From: Spirochaetales bacterium
Lineage (GTDB): Bacteria > Spirochaetota > Spirochaetia > DAHUYW01
DNA length: 64,000 nucleotides
NCBI GenBank assembly: GCA_027306915.1
Contig: DAHUYW010000004.1
Coordinates: 1-64,000 of the forward strand
Reading direction: 5' to 3'
Shown: one piece after another, positions 44,245-52,933 of the stretch
Position numbering within the stretch: position 1 is the first letter of the stretch
How the letters are laid out: each line of letters starts with the position of its first letter
Notes under the pieces: model-generated
What the model saw: only the letters and a program-made list of their open reading frames with translations
Database searches by the model: none
Told to the model about the DNA's origin: nothing
Translations under genes and position numbers: made by a program

Positions 44245-45471
44245 GTGACGGAGAGAGCCACGACACGCATCCTGGTAGTCGCGACCGCTCTGTTTATGCA
44301 TGCGGTCGCAGGATTCGGCTTTGTCGCGGCGCTGCCGCGCGCCGACATTCCGGAATACTGGGTCGGCCAATTCTTCATTCTTCTGACTCTGTCGCTCGCC
44401 GCGTCGATCTCAGCCGCAAGCGTTCGCTCACCGCGCCTTTCCAAGCTCCTGCTCGCCCTCCAGCTCCTCTTTCTCGTCCTCCTCACCATTCCCGAGGGCA
44501 AGTCCATCGCCGTCAAGGTGGCCCTCTCCAGCCTCCTCGTCCTGGAGTGCGTGCTTCTCAACCGTTGGCCGCAGGACCTGATCCTTTCCGGCATGGCGCT
44601 CGCGCTCCTTGCCGCGTTTCAGCGTTTGCCCGTCGCGTGGGTGGTCTCCATCGGGCTTCCTTCCCTGCCCGACTTCTTGACCTTTCTTGCGATTCTCATC
44701 CTCGTTGCAGCGCTCGCGCTTGCGCTTAAGAACGTCCTGCGGCGGATGGGGGAGGAGAAGGAGCTCACGACGCGCCTGCGCGACACGGTGACCAGGCTCA
44801 CGGATGCAAACGTGGGCTTTCAGCGCTACGCCTCGGAGGTGAAGAGCGAGTCGGTGGCCAATGAGCGCAAGCGGGTCTCGCGCGAGATGCATGACACCAT
44901 CGGCTACACGATTACGACCCTTATCATGCTCATGGAAGCTGCCTCGGATCTCGCGGAAAGCGACCCGGGGCAACTAAAGCGACTCTTGAAGAAGGGAATC
45001 GATCAGGCTATCTATTCCCTCGATGAGATCCGCAAGTCGCTGCGTGAGCTTCGTGCCATGGAGAATCCGCAGGCTCACGGCCTTCGGGACATCAAAGAGA
45101 TGGTTAAAGCCTTCGAGGATGCAACGCACATCCGTGTCTCCCTCGATTTCAGCAATGTCGTCTGGAATTTCGACGGGGACGTTGATGAAGCCCTCTATCG
45201 CATGATCCAGGAGAGCCTTGCGAACGCCTTTCGCCACGGCAAGGCTACGCAGATCGGGATTGCCTTCTGGCAGGCCGATCACACCTTGAGCGTCACCATC
45301 CGCGACAACGGAGTGGGAAGCGCGGAGATCAACGAGGGCATCGGTCTGGCGGGTATGCGCGAGCGCATCGACAGAGTCCATGGAAAGCTCACGGCAGGGA
45401 ACGTGGCCGACGGATTCATGCTTTCGGCCACGGTGCCGATCCGAGAGGGGAGCATGCTCAATGACGAATAG
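44245..45471 (+). CDS. NarL-type sensor histidine kinase
   Basis: A 408-residue membrane kinase. About six hydrophobic segments fill the first 165 residues without a large periplasmic loop, so it may sense a membrane or cytoplasmic signal. A short coiled coil (NVLRRMGEEKELTTRLRDTVTRL) leads to the HisKA_3 domain with the phospho-His in RKRVSREMHDTIGYTITTLI. The ATP-binding domain has ESLANAFRHGKAT (N box) and DNGVGSAEINEGIGLAGMRERI (G boxes). It overlaps its response regulator gene by 11 bases. Starts with GTG and no ribosome site. Confidence 0.92.
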   Translation: MTERATTRILVVATALFMHAVAGFGFVAALPRADIPEYWVGQFFILLTLSLAASISAASVRSPRLSKLLLALQLLFLVLLTIPEGKSIAVKVALSSLLVLECVLLNRWPQDLILSGMALALLAAFQRLPVAWVVSIGLPSLPDFLTFLAILILVAALALALKNVLRRMGEEKELTTRLRDTVTRLTDANVGFQRYASEVKSESVANERKRVSREMHDTIGYTITTLIMLMEAASDLAESDPGQLKRLLKKGIDQAIYSLDEIRKSLRELRAMENPQAHGLRDIKEMVKAFEDATHIRVSLDFSNVVWNFDGDVDEALYRMIQESLANAFRHGKATQIGIAFWQADHTLSVTIRDNGVGSAEINEGIGLAGMRERIDRVHGKLTAGNVADGFMLSATVPIREGSMLNDE

Positions 45472-46276
45472 ACACCGACTCATTATAGCCGACGATCACG
45501 TCCTGTTTGCCGAGAGTCTCAAGATCGTGCTTTCAATGCGCGCGCGGGACCTCGATGTGGCAGGGGTTGCATACAATGGAGAGGATGCCGTCAGGCTTGT
45601 CGACGACCTCGAGCCGGATATTGTCCTCATGGATGTTCGCATGCCGGCGATGGACGGGGTCGAGGCGACCCGCATCATCCACGAGCGTCATCCCTCGGTA
45701 AAGATCATGATGCTCACCACCTTCTCCGACGACAAGTACGTCTATGACGCCATGAGCAACGGCGCCGAGGCCTACCTCCTGAAGGACGTCTCCCCCAACG
45801 AGCTGATCGCTTCGATTCGCGCCACCCTGAACGGCAGCATCCTTATCTCGCCCACCGTAGCCGCCAGGGTGATCAACTTGGCCCATGAGACTAGCAGGCG
45901 CGATTCCCACCCCCGGCAGGGATCCGACGATCAGGGGCGGCAGCTATTCAGCGAGCGGGACCGAAAGATCCTGAAGCTGATTGCCGAAGGTTTCGACAAT
46001 CGGACTATCGCCGAAAAGCTCTTCCTTGCCGAGCAGACCGTCAAGAACCGCGTAAGCGACATTTACTCAAGGCTTGGCGTCCACAACCGCGTGCAGGCGA
46101 TTCAAGCACTTGGGGAGAGCCTTGCGCACGCTTCCCCGACTCATGACGAAGATCCAAGCGGCGAGACGAAACCTCGTGAGGGAGGGCCGACCCATTCCGG
46201 ATGGCTGCCCAAGACCCGAACGGTTGGGACCCCCGGCTCGCGGCAGACTCCAGCGCGTCGTGACTCATCGCCTTAG
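45461..46276 (+). CDS. NarL/LuxR-family response regulator
   Basis: A 271-residue regulator paired with the upstream kinase. The receiver domain has the acidic pair in LIIADDHVLF, the phospho-Asp in DIVLMDVRMPAMDGVEA, Thr in MMLTTFSDD and Lys in AYLLKDVSP. The LuxR-type helix-turn-helix is SERDRKILKLIAEGFDNRTIAEKLFLAEQTVKNRVSDI. The last 50 residues are a Pro/Thr/Gly-rich tail with no domain. The ATG lies inside the end of the kinase gene. The gene end overlaps the opposing membrane protein gene by 4 bases. Targets unknown; the sugar importer just upstream is an obvious candidate. Confidence 0.93.
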   Translation: MTNRHRLIIADDHVLFAESLKIVLSMRARDLDVAGVAYNGEDAVRLVDDLEPDIVLMDVRMPAMDGVEATRIIHERHPSVKIMMLTTFSDDKYVYDAMSNGAEAYLLKDVSPNELIASIRATLNGSILISPTVAARVINLAHETSRRDSHPRQGSDDQGRQLFSERDRKILKLIAEGFDNRTIAEKLFLAEQTVKNRVSDIYSRLGVHNRVQAIQALGESLAHASPTHDEDPSGETKPREGGPTHSGWLPKTRTVGTPGSRQTPARRDSSP

Positions 46277-46995
46277 TTGCGGCGAAGTCGCACTCGACGG
46301 GCAAAGGCAGTGACCGCCGAGAGTATGATCAGCTCGCCTACTGCGAAGAGCGGCCAGTTGAACCTCTGCGGCACGTATGCTGCCGAAAGACGCACGAGGG
46401 TCTGCTCCGAGATCCGCGAAAGGTCGAGAGCGTGGATCCGGCCCACCATGAACATCGACATGTCCCACACGAACGAGGCCACCACGACGAGAGCGCCCGC
46501 CACAAGCAGGCTCCACTCCGATCGGCTCAGGCTCGCCGACTCATCGCTCGAATCGGCCCGCACGATCGCTATCGCGAGCACGATCATGGTGAGTGAAACG
46601 ATGATGGGCGCGACGACCGGCCCTGACCAGGTGATCGGAATCAGAAACAGGATGTCCCAGGTGAGAAGCGACTGGGGCCAGCCGAGGATGATCTTGAGAA
46701 AGAGATAGTAGCAGAGATCCCAAACCCCGAAGGAGAGCAGAAAATAGGCGAAGCGGGTTGCGGTCGATCGCCCGGCGATCGATCCCACCGCGAAGAGCAT
46801 GACGACAGTCGCGGCCTCCCGGGCCACCTCGATTCCCGCGAGCGACGGAGTAAGGGCCTCCATCGGGAAGCTGAAACCGTGGGGGTAAAGCAGCGCCCTC
46901 AGGTAAACGACAACGGCGCTCTCGAGGTAGCCCATGGCGATCGCGTAGACCGTGACCCAGATGAGTCTCTCGGTCGGCGTGTATCGTTGATGCAT
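46273..46995 (-). CDS. Membrane protein of unknown function
   Basis: About 240 residues with six or seven hydrophobic segments (IWVTVYAIAMGYLESAVVVY, AATVVMLFAVGSIAG, FAYFLLSFGVWDLCYYLFLKI, SGPVVAPIIVSLTMIVLAIAIV, SLLVAGALVVVASFVWDMSMFM and a C-terminal one). The conserved-looking polar residues Glu (YLES) and the FGVWDLCYY block inside membrane helices hint at a functional centre, but no family is recognised. The start is the ATG at 46995 or, three codons earlier, 47004; GAGGAG lies upstream. Convergent with the response regulator gene. Confidence 0.75.
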   Translation of the reverse strand: MHQRYTPTERLIWVTVYAIAMGYLESAVVVYLRALLYPHGFSFPMEALTPSLAGIEVAREAATVVMLFAVGSIAGRSTATRFAYFLLSFGVWDLCYYLFLKIILGWPQSLLTWDILFLIPITWSGPVVAPIIVSLTMIVLAIAIVRADSSDESASLSRSEWSLLVAGALVVVASFVWDMSMFMVGRIHALDLSRISEQTLVRLSAAYVPQRFNWPLFAVGELIILSAVTAFARRVRLRRN

Positions 46996-47064
46996 GATAA
47001 CCATACTCCTCGATCAGGATTGTATCGCGGGAGAGTCCTGCCTTCCAGTGATCGAGAGCCGGCC

Positions 47065-48192
47065 CTATGCACGCTGGGAAGAGTCGCGCTTCTTGAATCG
47101 CTTATAGTACCACCGGCGGGCGGCCTCGACTCGGCGGTAGAGGGCGTAGCCGGCCGGAAGGAGCGGATAGTCCCACGAGCCGGGGCGGTTTACCACCATG
47201 CCGCCGAAGCCGGTCTTGAATCGGTAGAGTCCGTACATGGGATCTCTCGGATCGTCGCGGAAGGGAATCCCGAAGAGATCATAGGATTCGCACCCTTCGT
47301 GCTTGGCGAGCCTCATCGCTTCCCACTGGAGCAGGTAGGTCGCCATGAGGTTGCGGTGCTGGTTCGACGAGGCTCCGAAGAGGTAGGTGGCCCGCCCTCC
47401 GTGAAGGGCGACAATGATCCCCGCAAGCAGCTCGCCGCCAAGGCGCGCGAGGAGAAGGCGCACGTCGGGACGCCACCGCGGCTCCTGCGGCGTAGGGCGG
47501 TCGATCCGCCACCATTCGGCAGTCCCGTCCTCCGAGCCGGCCTGCGCGCCGATCTTGCCTCGCGCGAGGGCAAAGAGACTGCGGTAGTAGGCGAGCGAGT
47601 GAATGGCGATGCGGTCCCGCGCGGCCGTTTCCTGGTAGAGCCCGTACCAGCCATCGAGGTCGGCCTCCATTCCTTCGCTTATCGCCACGCCGTGCTTTTC
47701 GGACAGGCGAACGTTGTAGCGTGTCTTCGACTTCATCTGCGATAGGAGCGCCTCTTCGGTCGGACGCAGATCCACGACGACGGTGCTCGGAGGCTGGATG
47801 TCCATCGGCGCCTTGCGGAAGGGGGAGCCGAGTAGCCGTGGCGCGTTCCCCTCGCCCTCCACACCCCAGGGAAGGTCATAGCGCACGAAAAGGCAGCCTC
47901 TCGGAAGATGCTCGGTAAGCAAAGCCGATAGCGATTTGAGAAAGTACTCGTTCCAGTTGAGCGATGTCGTGGTGAGCGGGCCGTGAGGAAGGTAGCAGAG
48001 GCTGAAGCCCCCCGGCAGCTTGCGCAACAAGGCGAGAAGGGGCACCCCTCCGCTCATGCGAAACGCAAGAGGCGACCATCCGAAGAGGGACTTGAAATCG
48101 CCCCAGAACCCCGTCTGGAGCAGCACATCGTGACCGTCGATCTCGCGGAGGGAGACAGGCTCCAGACTACAGGGAGGGGAAGCGATGCTCAT
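47065..48192 (-). CDS. FemAB-like peptidoglycan bridge aminoacyltransferase
   Basis: A 375-residue protein of the FemX/FemAB GNAT-fold family that adds amino acids to the peptide of lipid II using aminoacyl-tRNA. The N-terminal block HDVLLQTGFWGDFKSLFGW (Q-x-x-FWGxFK) and the C-terminal AKHEGCESYDLFGIP, YGLYRFKTGFGG and ending helix YALYRRVEAARRWYYK are all typical. The middle acetyltransferase-like segment has LLARLGGELLAGIIVALHGG. It follows metG by 20 bases on the same strand, so the two are probably co-transcribed. The amino acid added cannot be predicted. Confidence 0.87.
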   Translation of the reverse strand: MSIASPPCSLEPVSLREIDGHDVLLQTGFWGDFKSLFGWSPLAFRMSGGVPLLALLRKLPGGFSLCYLPHGPLTTTSLNWNEYFLKSLSALLTEHLPRGCLFVRYDLPWGVEGEGNAPRLLGSPFRKAPMDIQPPSTVVVDLRPTEEALLSQMKSKTRYNVRLSEKHGVAISEGMEADLDGWYGLYQETAARDRIAIHSLAYYRSLFALARGKIGAQAGSEDGTAEWWRIDRPTPQEPRWRPDVRLLLARLGGELLAGIIVALHGGRATYLFGASSNQHRNLMATYLLQWEAMRLAKHEGCESYDLFGIPFRDDPRDPMYGLYRFKTGFGGMVVNRPGSWDYPLLPAGYALYRRVEAARRWYYKRFKKRDSSQRA

Positions 48193-48212
48193 GATGCGGA
48201 GCTCCTCGCGGC

Positions 48213-50462
48213 TCAGCCGACCTTTCCGTTTGAGACTTTGGCGGTCCGCACGATTCGACCGCCGGCCGCGATGGAGCCGTCGCCCACCTTGAAGAGATTG
48301 TCCTCCACGCGAAGGGGAATCTCGAAGAACTCGTCCACCGTGATCTCTGCCGGTGCCGCACCGGCATCGCTGCCACCCTCGAGGCGAACCCGCTCCCCGG
48401 GGCTCGCTTCGTCGGCAAAGAGCACCTCGACCACCCCTTCAGCTTCGGCGGCGAGGAGCATCCCCTGGCTTTCCACCCCGCGAAGCTTCGCCGCTTTCAG
48501 GTTATGAACCAGAATGATGTTGTGGCCGAGCAGCTGCTCCGGCGTGTAGTAGGGCACGAGCCCCGAGACGATGGTCCTGGTCTCTCCGCCCAGGTCGACT
48601 GTCTCGATGTAGAGCTTGTCCGCCTTCGGATGGCGCTCGATGTTCACGATCTTCCCCACCCGAAGATCGACCCGCCTCTCAAACTCAGCCGGAAGGCTCG
48701 CGCGCTTTGCCTGCTCGCGCTCTTCGCGCTCCTTTTGGCTCCCCGCGAATCGAAGGCGAAGCGCCTCGGTCTCGCTGTCCTCAAGCCGCTTGAAGAGGAT
48801 GGCCGGCTCGGAGATGCGATCGAGCCCCTCCCATTTCCCGAGGAGATCCCATGAGCCGGGCGCATGTGCGAAATAATCGCCCGGCTCCGTCACGGTTCGG
48901 CCGGCGCCTTCGGCCCTGTCGCCCCACCCGAAATTGAGGAAGGAGGCGATCCGCTCGGCGGTTGCCGGCAGGTAGGGTCGGATGAGGATCGCGAGGTCGC
49001 GCACCAGATAGGTAAGCTCACGCAGGAGCGCGAGGGCTTTCGGAGGATCGCTCTTGATCGCTCGCCACGGCTCCCCGTCCTGGAAGGCCTTGTTGCCGAA
49101 GGAGGAGAGTGCGAAGATCTCGCGGAAGGCATCGCGCAGCTCGGCCCGCTCAAGAAGGTCGGTGATCCCCCGCTCCCGGCGCACTGCCTCGTCGTGAAAG
49201 GCGGAGTCCCCGGCCGCCGCAGGGCCGCCGTCCGCAGCGGGCACGCGGGCATCGAGGGTTCGGTAGACGAAGGTAAGGGTCCGGTTCACCAGGTTCGCCA
49301 GGTTCCCGATTAGCTCGCTATTCAGCTGCTCCTGGAAGCTCGCCCAGGTGAAGAAGACGTCCGAGCGCTCGGGGCGGTTGTAGAAGATGTAGAAGCGCCA
49401 GACGTCGGCCGGAATACCGGTATCGATCGCATCGCTGCCGAAGACGCCAATCCCCCGGCTCTTGGAGAACTGCCCCCCCTCGTAGTTGAGGTACTCGCTG
49501 GACGACATGTGGTGGAGCATCGTCCAGCGCTCGCCGGTTCCGAGGAGAGAGGAGGGAAAGATAACCGTGTGAAAGGGGATGTTGTCCTTCCCGATGAACT
49601 GAAAGAGCTTGACCTCCTCGGGATTGCGCCACCACTCCTCCCACCGCTCGGTGAGCGTCGCCGTTATCGAGATGTAGCCGATCGGGGCGTCAAACCAGAC
49701 GTAGAAGACTTTGTCGCGAAAGCCGTCCTTCGGCACGGGGATGCCCCACTTGAGATCGCGGGTAATGGCGCGCTCGTGGAGACCGTCGCGGATCCAGCTC
49801 TTCGTCATCTGGATTGCGTTGTGGGCCCAATCCCCCTCTACCGACGCCCTATCCATCCACTGCTCGAGCTTCGGGAGAATAGCCGGCAGATCGATGTAGA
49901 GGTGCCGAGTCTCCCGCGGAACCGGAGTCGTGCCACACACGCTGCAGCGAGGGTCGAGGAGCTGTGCCGGATCCAGGAGCTTGCCGCAGCTCTCGCACTG
50001 ATCGCCCCTTGCCTCGGTGTAGCCGCAGTGAGGGCAGGTGCCCCGCACGAAGCGGTCTGCGAGGAAACGCTGATCCTTTTCGCAGAAGAGCTGGACCGAG
50101 CTCTTCTCGCGGATGTAGCCGTGCTCGTCCAGCTTCTGGAAGATGTCCTGGGTGATCCTTGTGTGCTCCGGGGTCGAGGTCCGCCCGAACTTGTCGAACG
50201 CAATCCCGAACCACCGGTAGATCTCGGTGTGGATGGCGTTGTAGCGGTCGCACAGCTCGCGCGGCGTCACCCCTTCCTCGAGGGCGCGCGTTTCGGTCGC
50301 GGTCCCATACTCGTCGGTTCCGCAAACGTAGAGGGTCTCGTAGCCTCGCTGCCGGCAGAAGCGCGCAAAGACGTCCGCCGACAGCACCTGGATGAGGTTT
50401 CCCAGGTGAGGGATGTTGTTCACATAGGGAAGCGCCGAGGTGATAAGGACCTTCTTGCTCAT
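48213..50462 (-). CDS. metG: Methionyl-tRNA synthetase
   Basis: A 749-residue class I synthetase. The HIGH-like motif is PYVNNIPHLGN and the KMSKS-like motif is QFSKSRGIG. The zinc region has four paired-Cys knuckles (CPHCGY, CESCGK, then CSVCGT). The anticodon-binding helical domain is followed by a C-terminal EMAP-II/Trbp111-like tRNA-binding domain (RVDLRVGKIVNIERHPKADKLY), and a further 55 residues of uncertain role. The ATG at 50462 follows 7 bases after a -10 and lacks a ribosome site. Downstream is the FemAB-like gene. Confidence 0.96.
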   Translation of the reverse strand: MSKKVLITSALPYVNNIPHLGNLIQVLSADVFARFCRQRGYETLYVCGTDEYGTATETRALEEGVTPRELCDRYNAIHTEIYRWFGIAFDKFGRTSTPEHTRITQDIFQKLDEHGYIREKSSVQLFCEKDQRFLADRFVRGTCPHCGYTEARGDQCESCGKLLDPAQLLDPRCSVCGTTPVPRETRHLYIDLPAILPKLEQWMDRASVEGDWAHNAIQMTKSWIRDGLHERAITRDLKWGIPVPKDGFRDKVFYVWFDAPIGYISITATLTERWEEWWRNPEEVKLFQFIGKDNIPFHTVIFPSSLLGTGERWTMLHHMSSSEYLNYEGGQFSKSRGIGVFGSDAIDTGIPADVWRFYIFYNRPERSDVFFTWASFQEQLNSELIGNLANLVNRTLTFVYRTLDARVPAADGGPAAAGDSAFHDEAVRRERGITDLLERAELRDAFREIFALSSFGNKAFQDGEPWRAIKSDPPKALALLRELTYLVRDLAILIRPYLPATAERIASFLNFGWGDRAEGAGRTVTEPGDYFAHAPGSWDLLGKWEGLDRISEPAILFKRLEDSETEALRLRFAGSQKEREEREQAKRASLPAEFERRVDLRVGKIVNIERHPKADKLYIETVDLGGETRTIVSGLVPYYTPEQLLGHNIILVHNLKAAKLRGVESQGMLLAAEAEGVVEVLFADEASPGERVRLEGGSDAGAAPAEITVDEFFEIPLRVEDNLFKVGDGSIAAGGRIVRTAKVSNGKVG

Positions 50463-50469
50463 GAAGGAC

Positions 50470-50499
50470 ATCTTAGCGATTTTCGACATTGAGCGTCAA
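50470..50499 (-). promoter_or_regulatory. Promoter of metG (predicted leaderless)
   Basis: The minus strand has TTGACG, an 18-base spacer and TAAGAT, ending 7 bases before the ATG at 50462; transcription would start at or one base before the ATG. Confidence 0.6.
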
Positions 50500-50669
50500 C
50501 GCGAAGGGCTGCTCCGCCAGGCACTTGTTGGCTCGCGGCGGCGAGGACGTGCTGATCCCTGGACCCGCCGATGAGAGAGGGCAACCGCCTGTCGGTACCG
50601 CGCACGCCGCACAACGACCGGCCAACAAGCTTTGAGTTTGTCGCTCTTCGAAGGGCGTCCCTCTTCACT

Positions 50670-50717
50670 GTGCGCCTCGGGTTGCGGTTCAGCTTGCGCT
50701 TAAGTTTGCGCCTCTTC
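50670..50717. repeat. Degenerate 12-base tandem repeat between metG and lacI
   Basis: Four 12-base units with a shared TTGCG(C/G) head (starts 50670, 50682, 50694, 50706; the first begins GTGCGCC) in the 261-base gap. The lacI end next to it contains a 7-bp hairpin (TCAGGCA/TGCCTGA, about 50724-50741) that includes the stop codon. The remainder of the gap holds only the metG promoter. An in-frame basic ORF across the repeat is judged not coding. Confidence 0.35.
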
Positions 50718-50723
50718 TCCGCT

Positions 50724-51746
50724 TCAGGCAGTTTGCCTGACAACCAGCTTGGCGTCGATCGATCGTCGGATGGGGTTGCCCACTCCCAAACCGTTCTTCC
50801 GGAGCTCCAGGTAGGTATGTGCAGCGAGGTGACCCAGCTTCTTCATCCGCAGATCCACGGAGGAAAGCCTCGGTCGCGCGACCTCAGCGATAATAGTATT
50901 ATCGACGCTGATGATCGCGAGGTCTTCCGGCACTCGAGCGCCGGCCGCCAGAGCCCCCTGCACTGCGCCCATCGCGATGAGATCGTTGCCCGCCAAGACA
51001 GCTTGCGGTCCGTTGCGCCGGCGCAAGAGCTCCCCTATCAACTCCGCCGCCTCGTGCACCGTGGCCGGGTCGTTCGGTCTTCGTACGCGAAAGACGGGAT
51101 TATCGGATTCCTTGAGCCCGTTATCGCCGATGAAGCGCTTGAAGAGCCGCTCCTTGAGCTCGAACGAATACACGGAGCCTCCCCGGAGCAGCGCGATTCG
51201 GCTCCTCCCGGTCTCCAGGAATCGGCCGAGTGCCTCAAGCAGCCCCGGCTCTTGGGCGCAGCGCACAATGTGATGGGGGCTGTCCAGCGCTACGTGCTCA
51301 TTGACCAGAATCACCTGAGGCCGTGGTCCCAAACCGACATATTGGTCGCGCCGGAAGTTGACCGACGGACCCTCGACAACAATGAAGGCGTCAACCCGCC
51401 GCACCATCAAGCTTTCGATGTAGTCCTTTTCAAGCTTCGGTTTGTCGTAGGTGCAACAGAGGTAGACGGAGATTTCGTTGCGAGCGAGAACATCGACGAT
51501 CGCATTGACGATCTCGGTGTGATACGGGTTCGACAGAAACGGGACGATGACGCCGACGGAGTCAGTTGTTGCTCGCATGAGCCCCCGCGCGAAAAAGCTC
51601 GGCTTATACCCGAGTCTTCGGATTGCCTCTTCAACCATCCGCTTCGTCCGCACATTCACGGGGTGGCCGTCATTATTGATGACCCGCGACACCGTCGCAG
51701 TGGAGACCCCAGCCGATTTTGCAACGTCGGAAATGGTCTTTGACAT
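50724..51746 (-). CDS. LacI-family transcriptional regulator
   Basis: A 340-residue repressor. The N-terminal DNA-binding domain is SKTISDVAKSAGVSTATVSR with hinge helix sequence NVRTKRMVEEAIRRLGYKPS. The periplasmic-binding-protein-like effector domain shows VGVIVPFLSNPYHTEIV and AVLAGNDLIAMGAVQGAL. The start ATG at 51746 has AGGG at ribosome-site distance; longer in-frame starts are possible. It is divergent from an aldo/keto reductase gene whose promoter contains a perfect LacI-type palindrome. It may also act on the sugar operons to the right. Confidence 0.93.
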   Translation of the reverse strand: MSKTISDVAKSAGVSTATVSRVINNDGHPVNVRTKRMVEEAIRRLGYKPSFFARGLMRATTDSVGVIVPFLSNPYHTEIVNAIVDVLARNEISVYLCCTYDKPKLEKDYIESLMVRRVDAFIVVEGPSVNFRRDQYVGLGPRPQVILVNEHVALDSPHHIVRCAQEPGLLEALGRFLETGRSRIALLRGGSVYSFELKERLFKRFIGDNGLKESDNPVFRVRRPNDPATVHEAAELIGELLRRRNGPQAVLAGNDLIAMGAVQGALAAGARVPEDLAIISVDNTIIAEVARPRLSSVDLRMKKLGHLAAHTYLELRKNGLGVGNPIRRSIDAKLVVRQTA

Positions 51747-51843
51747 CTCATCCCTCATCATCGAGCCCAGCATAATTGCTTTTCCCTCGAACAGCAATTG
51801 AGATCGCACCCACACTCTCGTTCGTGCCACGCTCGGGTAAGGC

Positions 51844-51872
51844 TTGACGGAAGCGAGGTAAGCGCTTACCCT
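51844..51872 (+). promoter_or_regulatory. Promoter with LacI-type operator before the aldo/keto reductase gene
   Basis: TTGACG (51844-51849), a 17-base spacer and TACCCT (51867-51872). The spacer holds the perfect 14-base palindrome GGTAAGCGCTTACC (51857-51870) with the central CG typical of LacI-family operators, so repressor binding would block the promoter. Confidence 0.75.
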
Positions 51873-51921
51873 TTCCTAGCGTCGAACGGGATTCGACGGG
51901 TCGGCGACGGGGAGGAAGGAA

Positions 51922-52920
51922 ATGAGGTATCGAGATTTTGGCAAGACCGGTTGGAAGGTTTCCGAGGTGGGGTTCGGTGCATGGGCAATCGGCGGAACCT
52001 CCTGGGGACCGCAAAAAGACGAAGAAAGCCTCGCGGCACTCGCACGCGCGCTCGACCTCGAGGTGACCTTCATCGACACAGCTCAAGGCTACGGAGACGG
52101 CCACAGCGAGAAGCTGGTTGGCCAAGCCCTCCGCGACCGGAAGCTGCCGGTTGGGGGCGGGCCGGTGCGGGTGCTCACGAAAATCCCTCCCTTGCCGGGC
52201 ACCTGGCCCGCTTCGCCCTATGACGAGTGCGCCGACCGCTATCCAGCCGCTTACCTTCGAGAGCGAGTCGAGCGAAGCCTCCGCGATCTCGGTGCGGAGA
52301 CTCTCGATGTCGTTCTCCTGCATCTCTGGTCTCGCCGGTGGAACAGAAACCCAGAGGCCCTGCATGTGCTCCGCGAGCTCAAGAGGGAGGGGAAGGTGCA
52401 GGCGATCGGCATCTCGAACTCCGAGTTCGACGAGCACGCGGTCTGTGAACCCCTTTCGGCCGGTCTCGTTGACGCCGTCGAGACGGTCTACAACATCTTC
52501 AATCAAAACCCGGCTGCGGAGCTTCTCCCCCTTGCTCTGATTCACGGCGTGGCGATCATCGCGCGCTCCCCGTTCGACGAGGGTTCGCTGACCGGTAAGC
52601 TCTCCGAGAGCACCGTCTTCGTGGAAGGCGACGTCAGGCGGACCTACTTCCACGGCGATCGGCTCAAGAAGACGGTCGAGCGGGTGGAAGCGATCCGAAA
52701 GACCGTCGAAGAGCTTTCGGGGGGCGCCGAGAAGGATCTTGCCTCGGTGGCGCTTCGGTTCGCCCTCCGCACTCCCGGTGTTACAGTTGTGATTCCGGGG
52801 ATTCGGTCGGTCCGCCAGGCAGAGGCCAACGCGGCCGTGTCAAAGGCGCCCGCGCTCTCCGACGAGCTGTACAAGGCTCTGCAGAAGCACTATTGGTACA
52901 AGAACTTCTGGCTCGACTAG
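51922..52920 (+). CDS. Aldo/keto reductase
   Basis: A 332-residue AKR-superfamily oxidoreductase. Motifs: RDFGKTGWKVSEVGFGAWAIGG at the start, Asp and Tyr in FIDTAQGYGDGHSE, Lys in VLTKIPP, His in LLHLWS, and the C-terminal cofactor block VVIPGIRSVRQAEAN. It has a strong GGAGGAAGGA ribosome site. Being under a LacI-type operator and next to sugar import genes, it likely oxidises or reduces an imported sugar or its breakdown product; the substrate is unknown. Convergent with the permease genes 13 bases away. Confidence 0.9.
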   Translation: MRYRDFGKTGWKVSEVGFGAWAIGGTSWGPQKDEESLAALARALDLEVTFIDTAQGYGDGHSEKLVGQALRDRKLPVGGGPVRVLTKIPPLPGTWPASPYDECADRYPAAYLRERVERSLRDLGAETLDVVLLHLWSRRWNRNPEALHVLRELKREGKVQAIGISNSEFDEHAVCEPLSAGLVDAVETVYNIFNQNPAAELLPLALIHGVAIIARSPFDEGSLTGKLSESTVFVEGDVRRTYFHGDRLKKTVERVEAIRKTVEELSGGAEKDLASVALRFALRTPGVTVVIPGIRSVRQAEANAAVSKAPALSDELYKALQKHYWYKNFWLD

Positions 52921-52933
52921 AGAGAGCAAGTGC

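Noticed and set aside
50459..50743. 94-residue basic minus-strand ORF between metG and lacI
   Set aside because: It overlaps the lacI end, runs through a tandem repeat and the metG promoter, and has no ribosome site; probably a repeat artefact.
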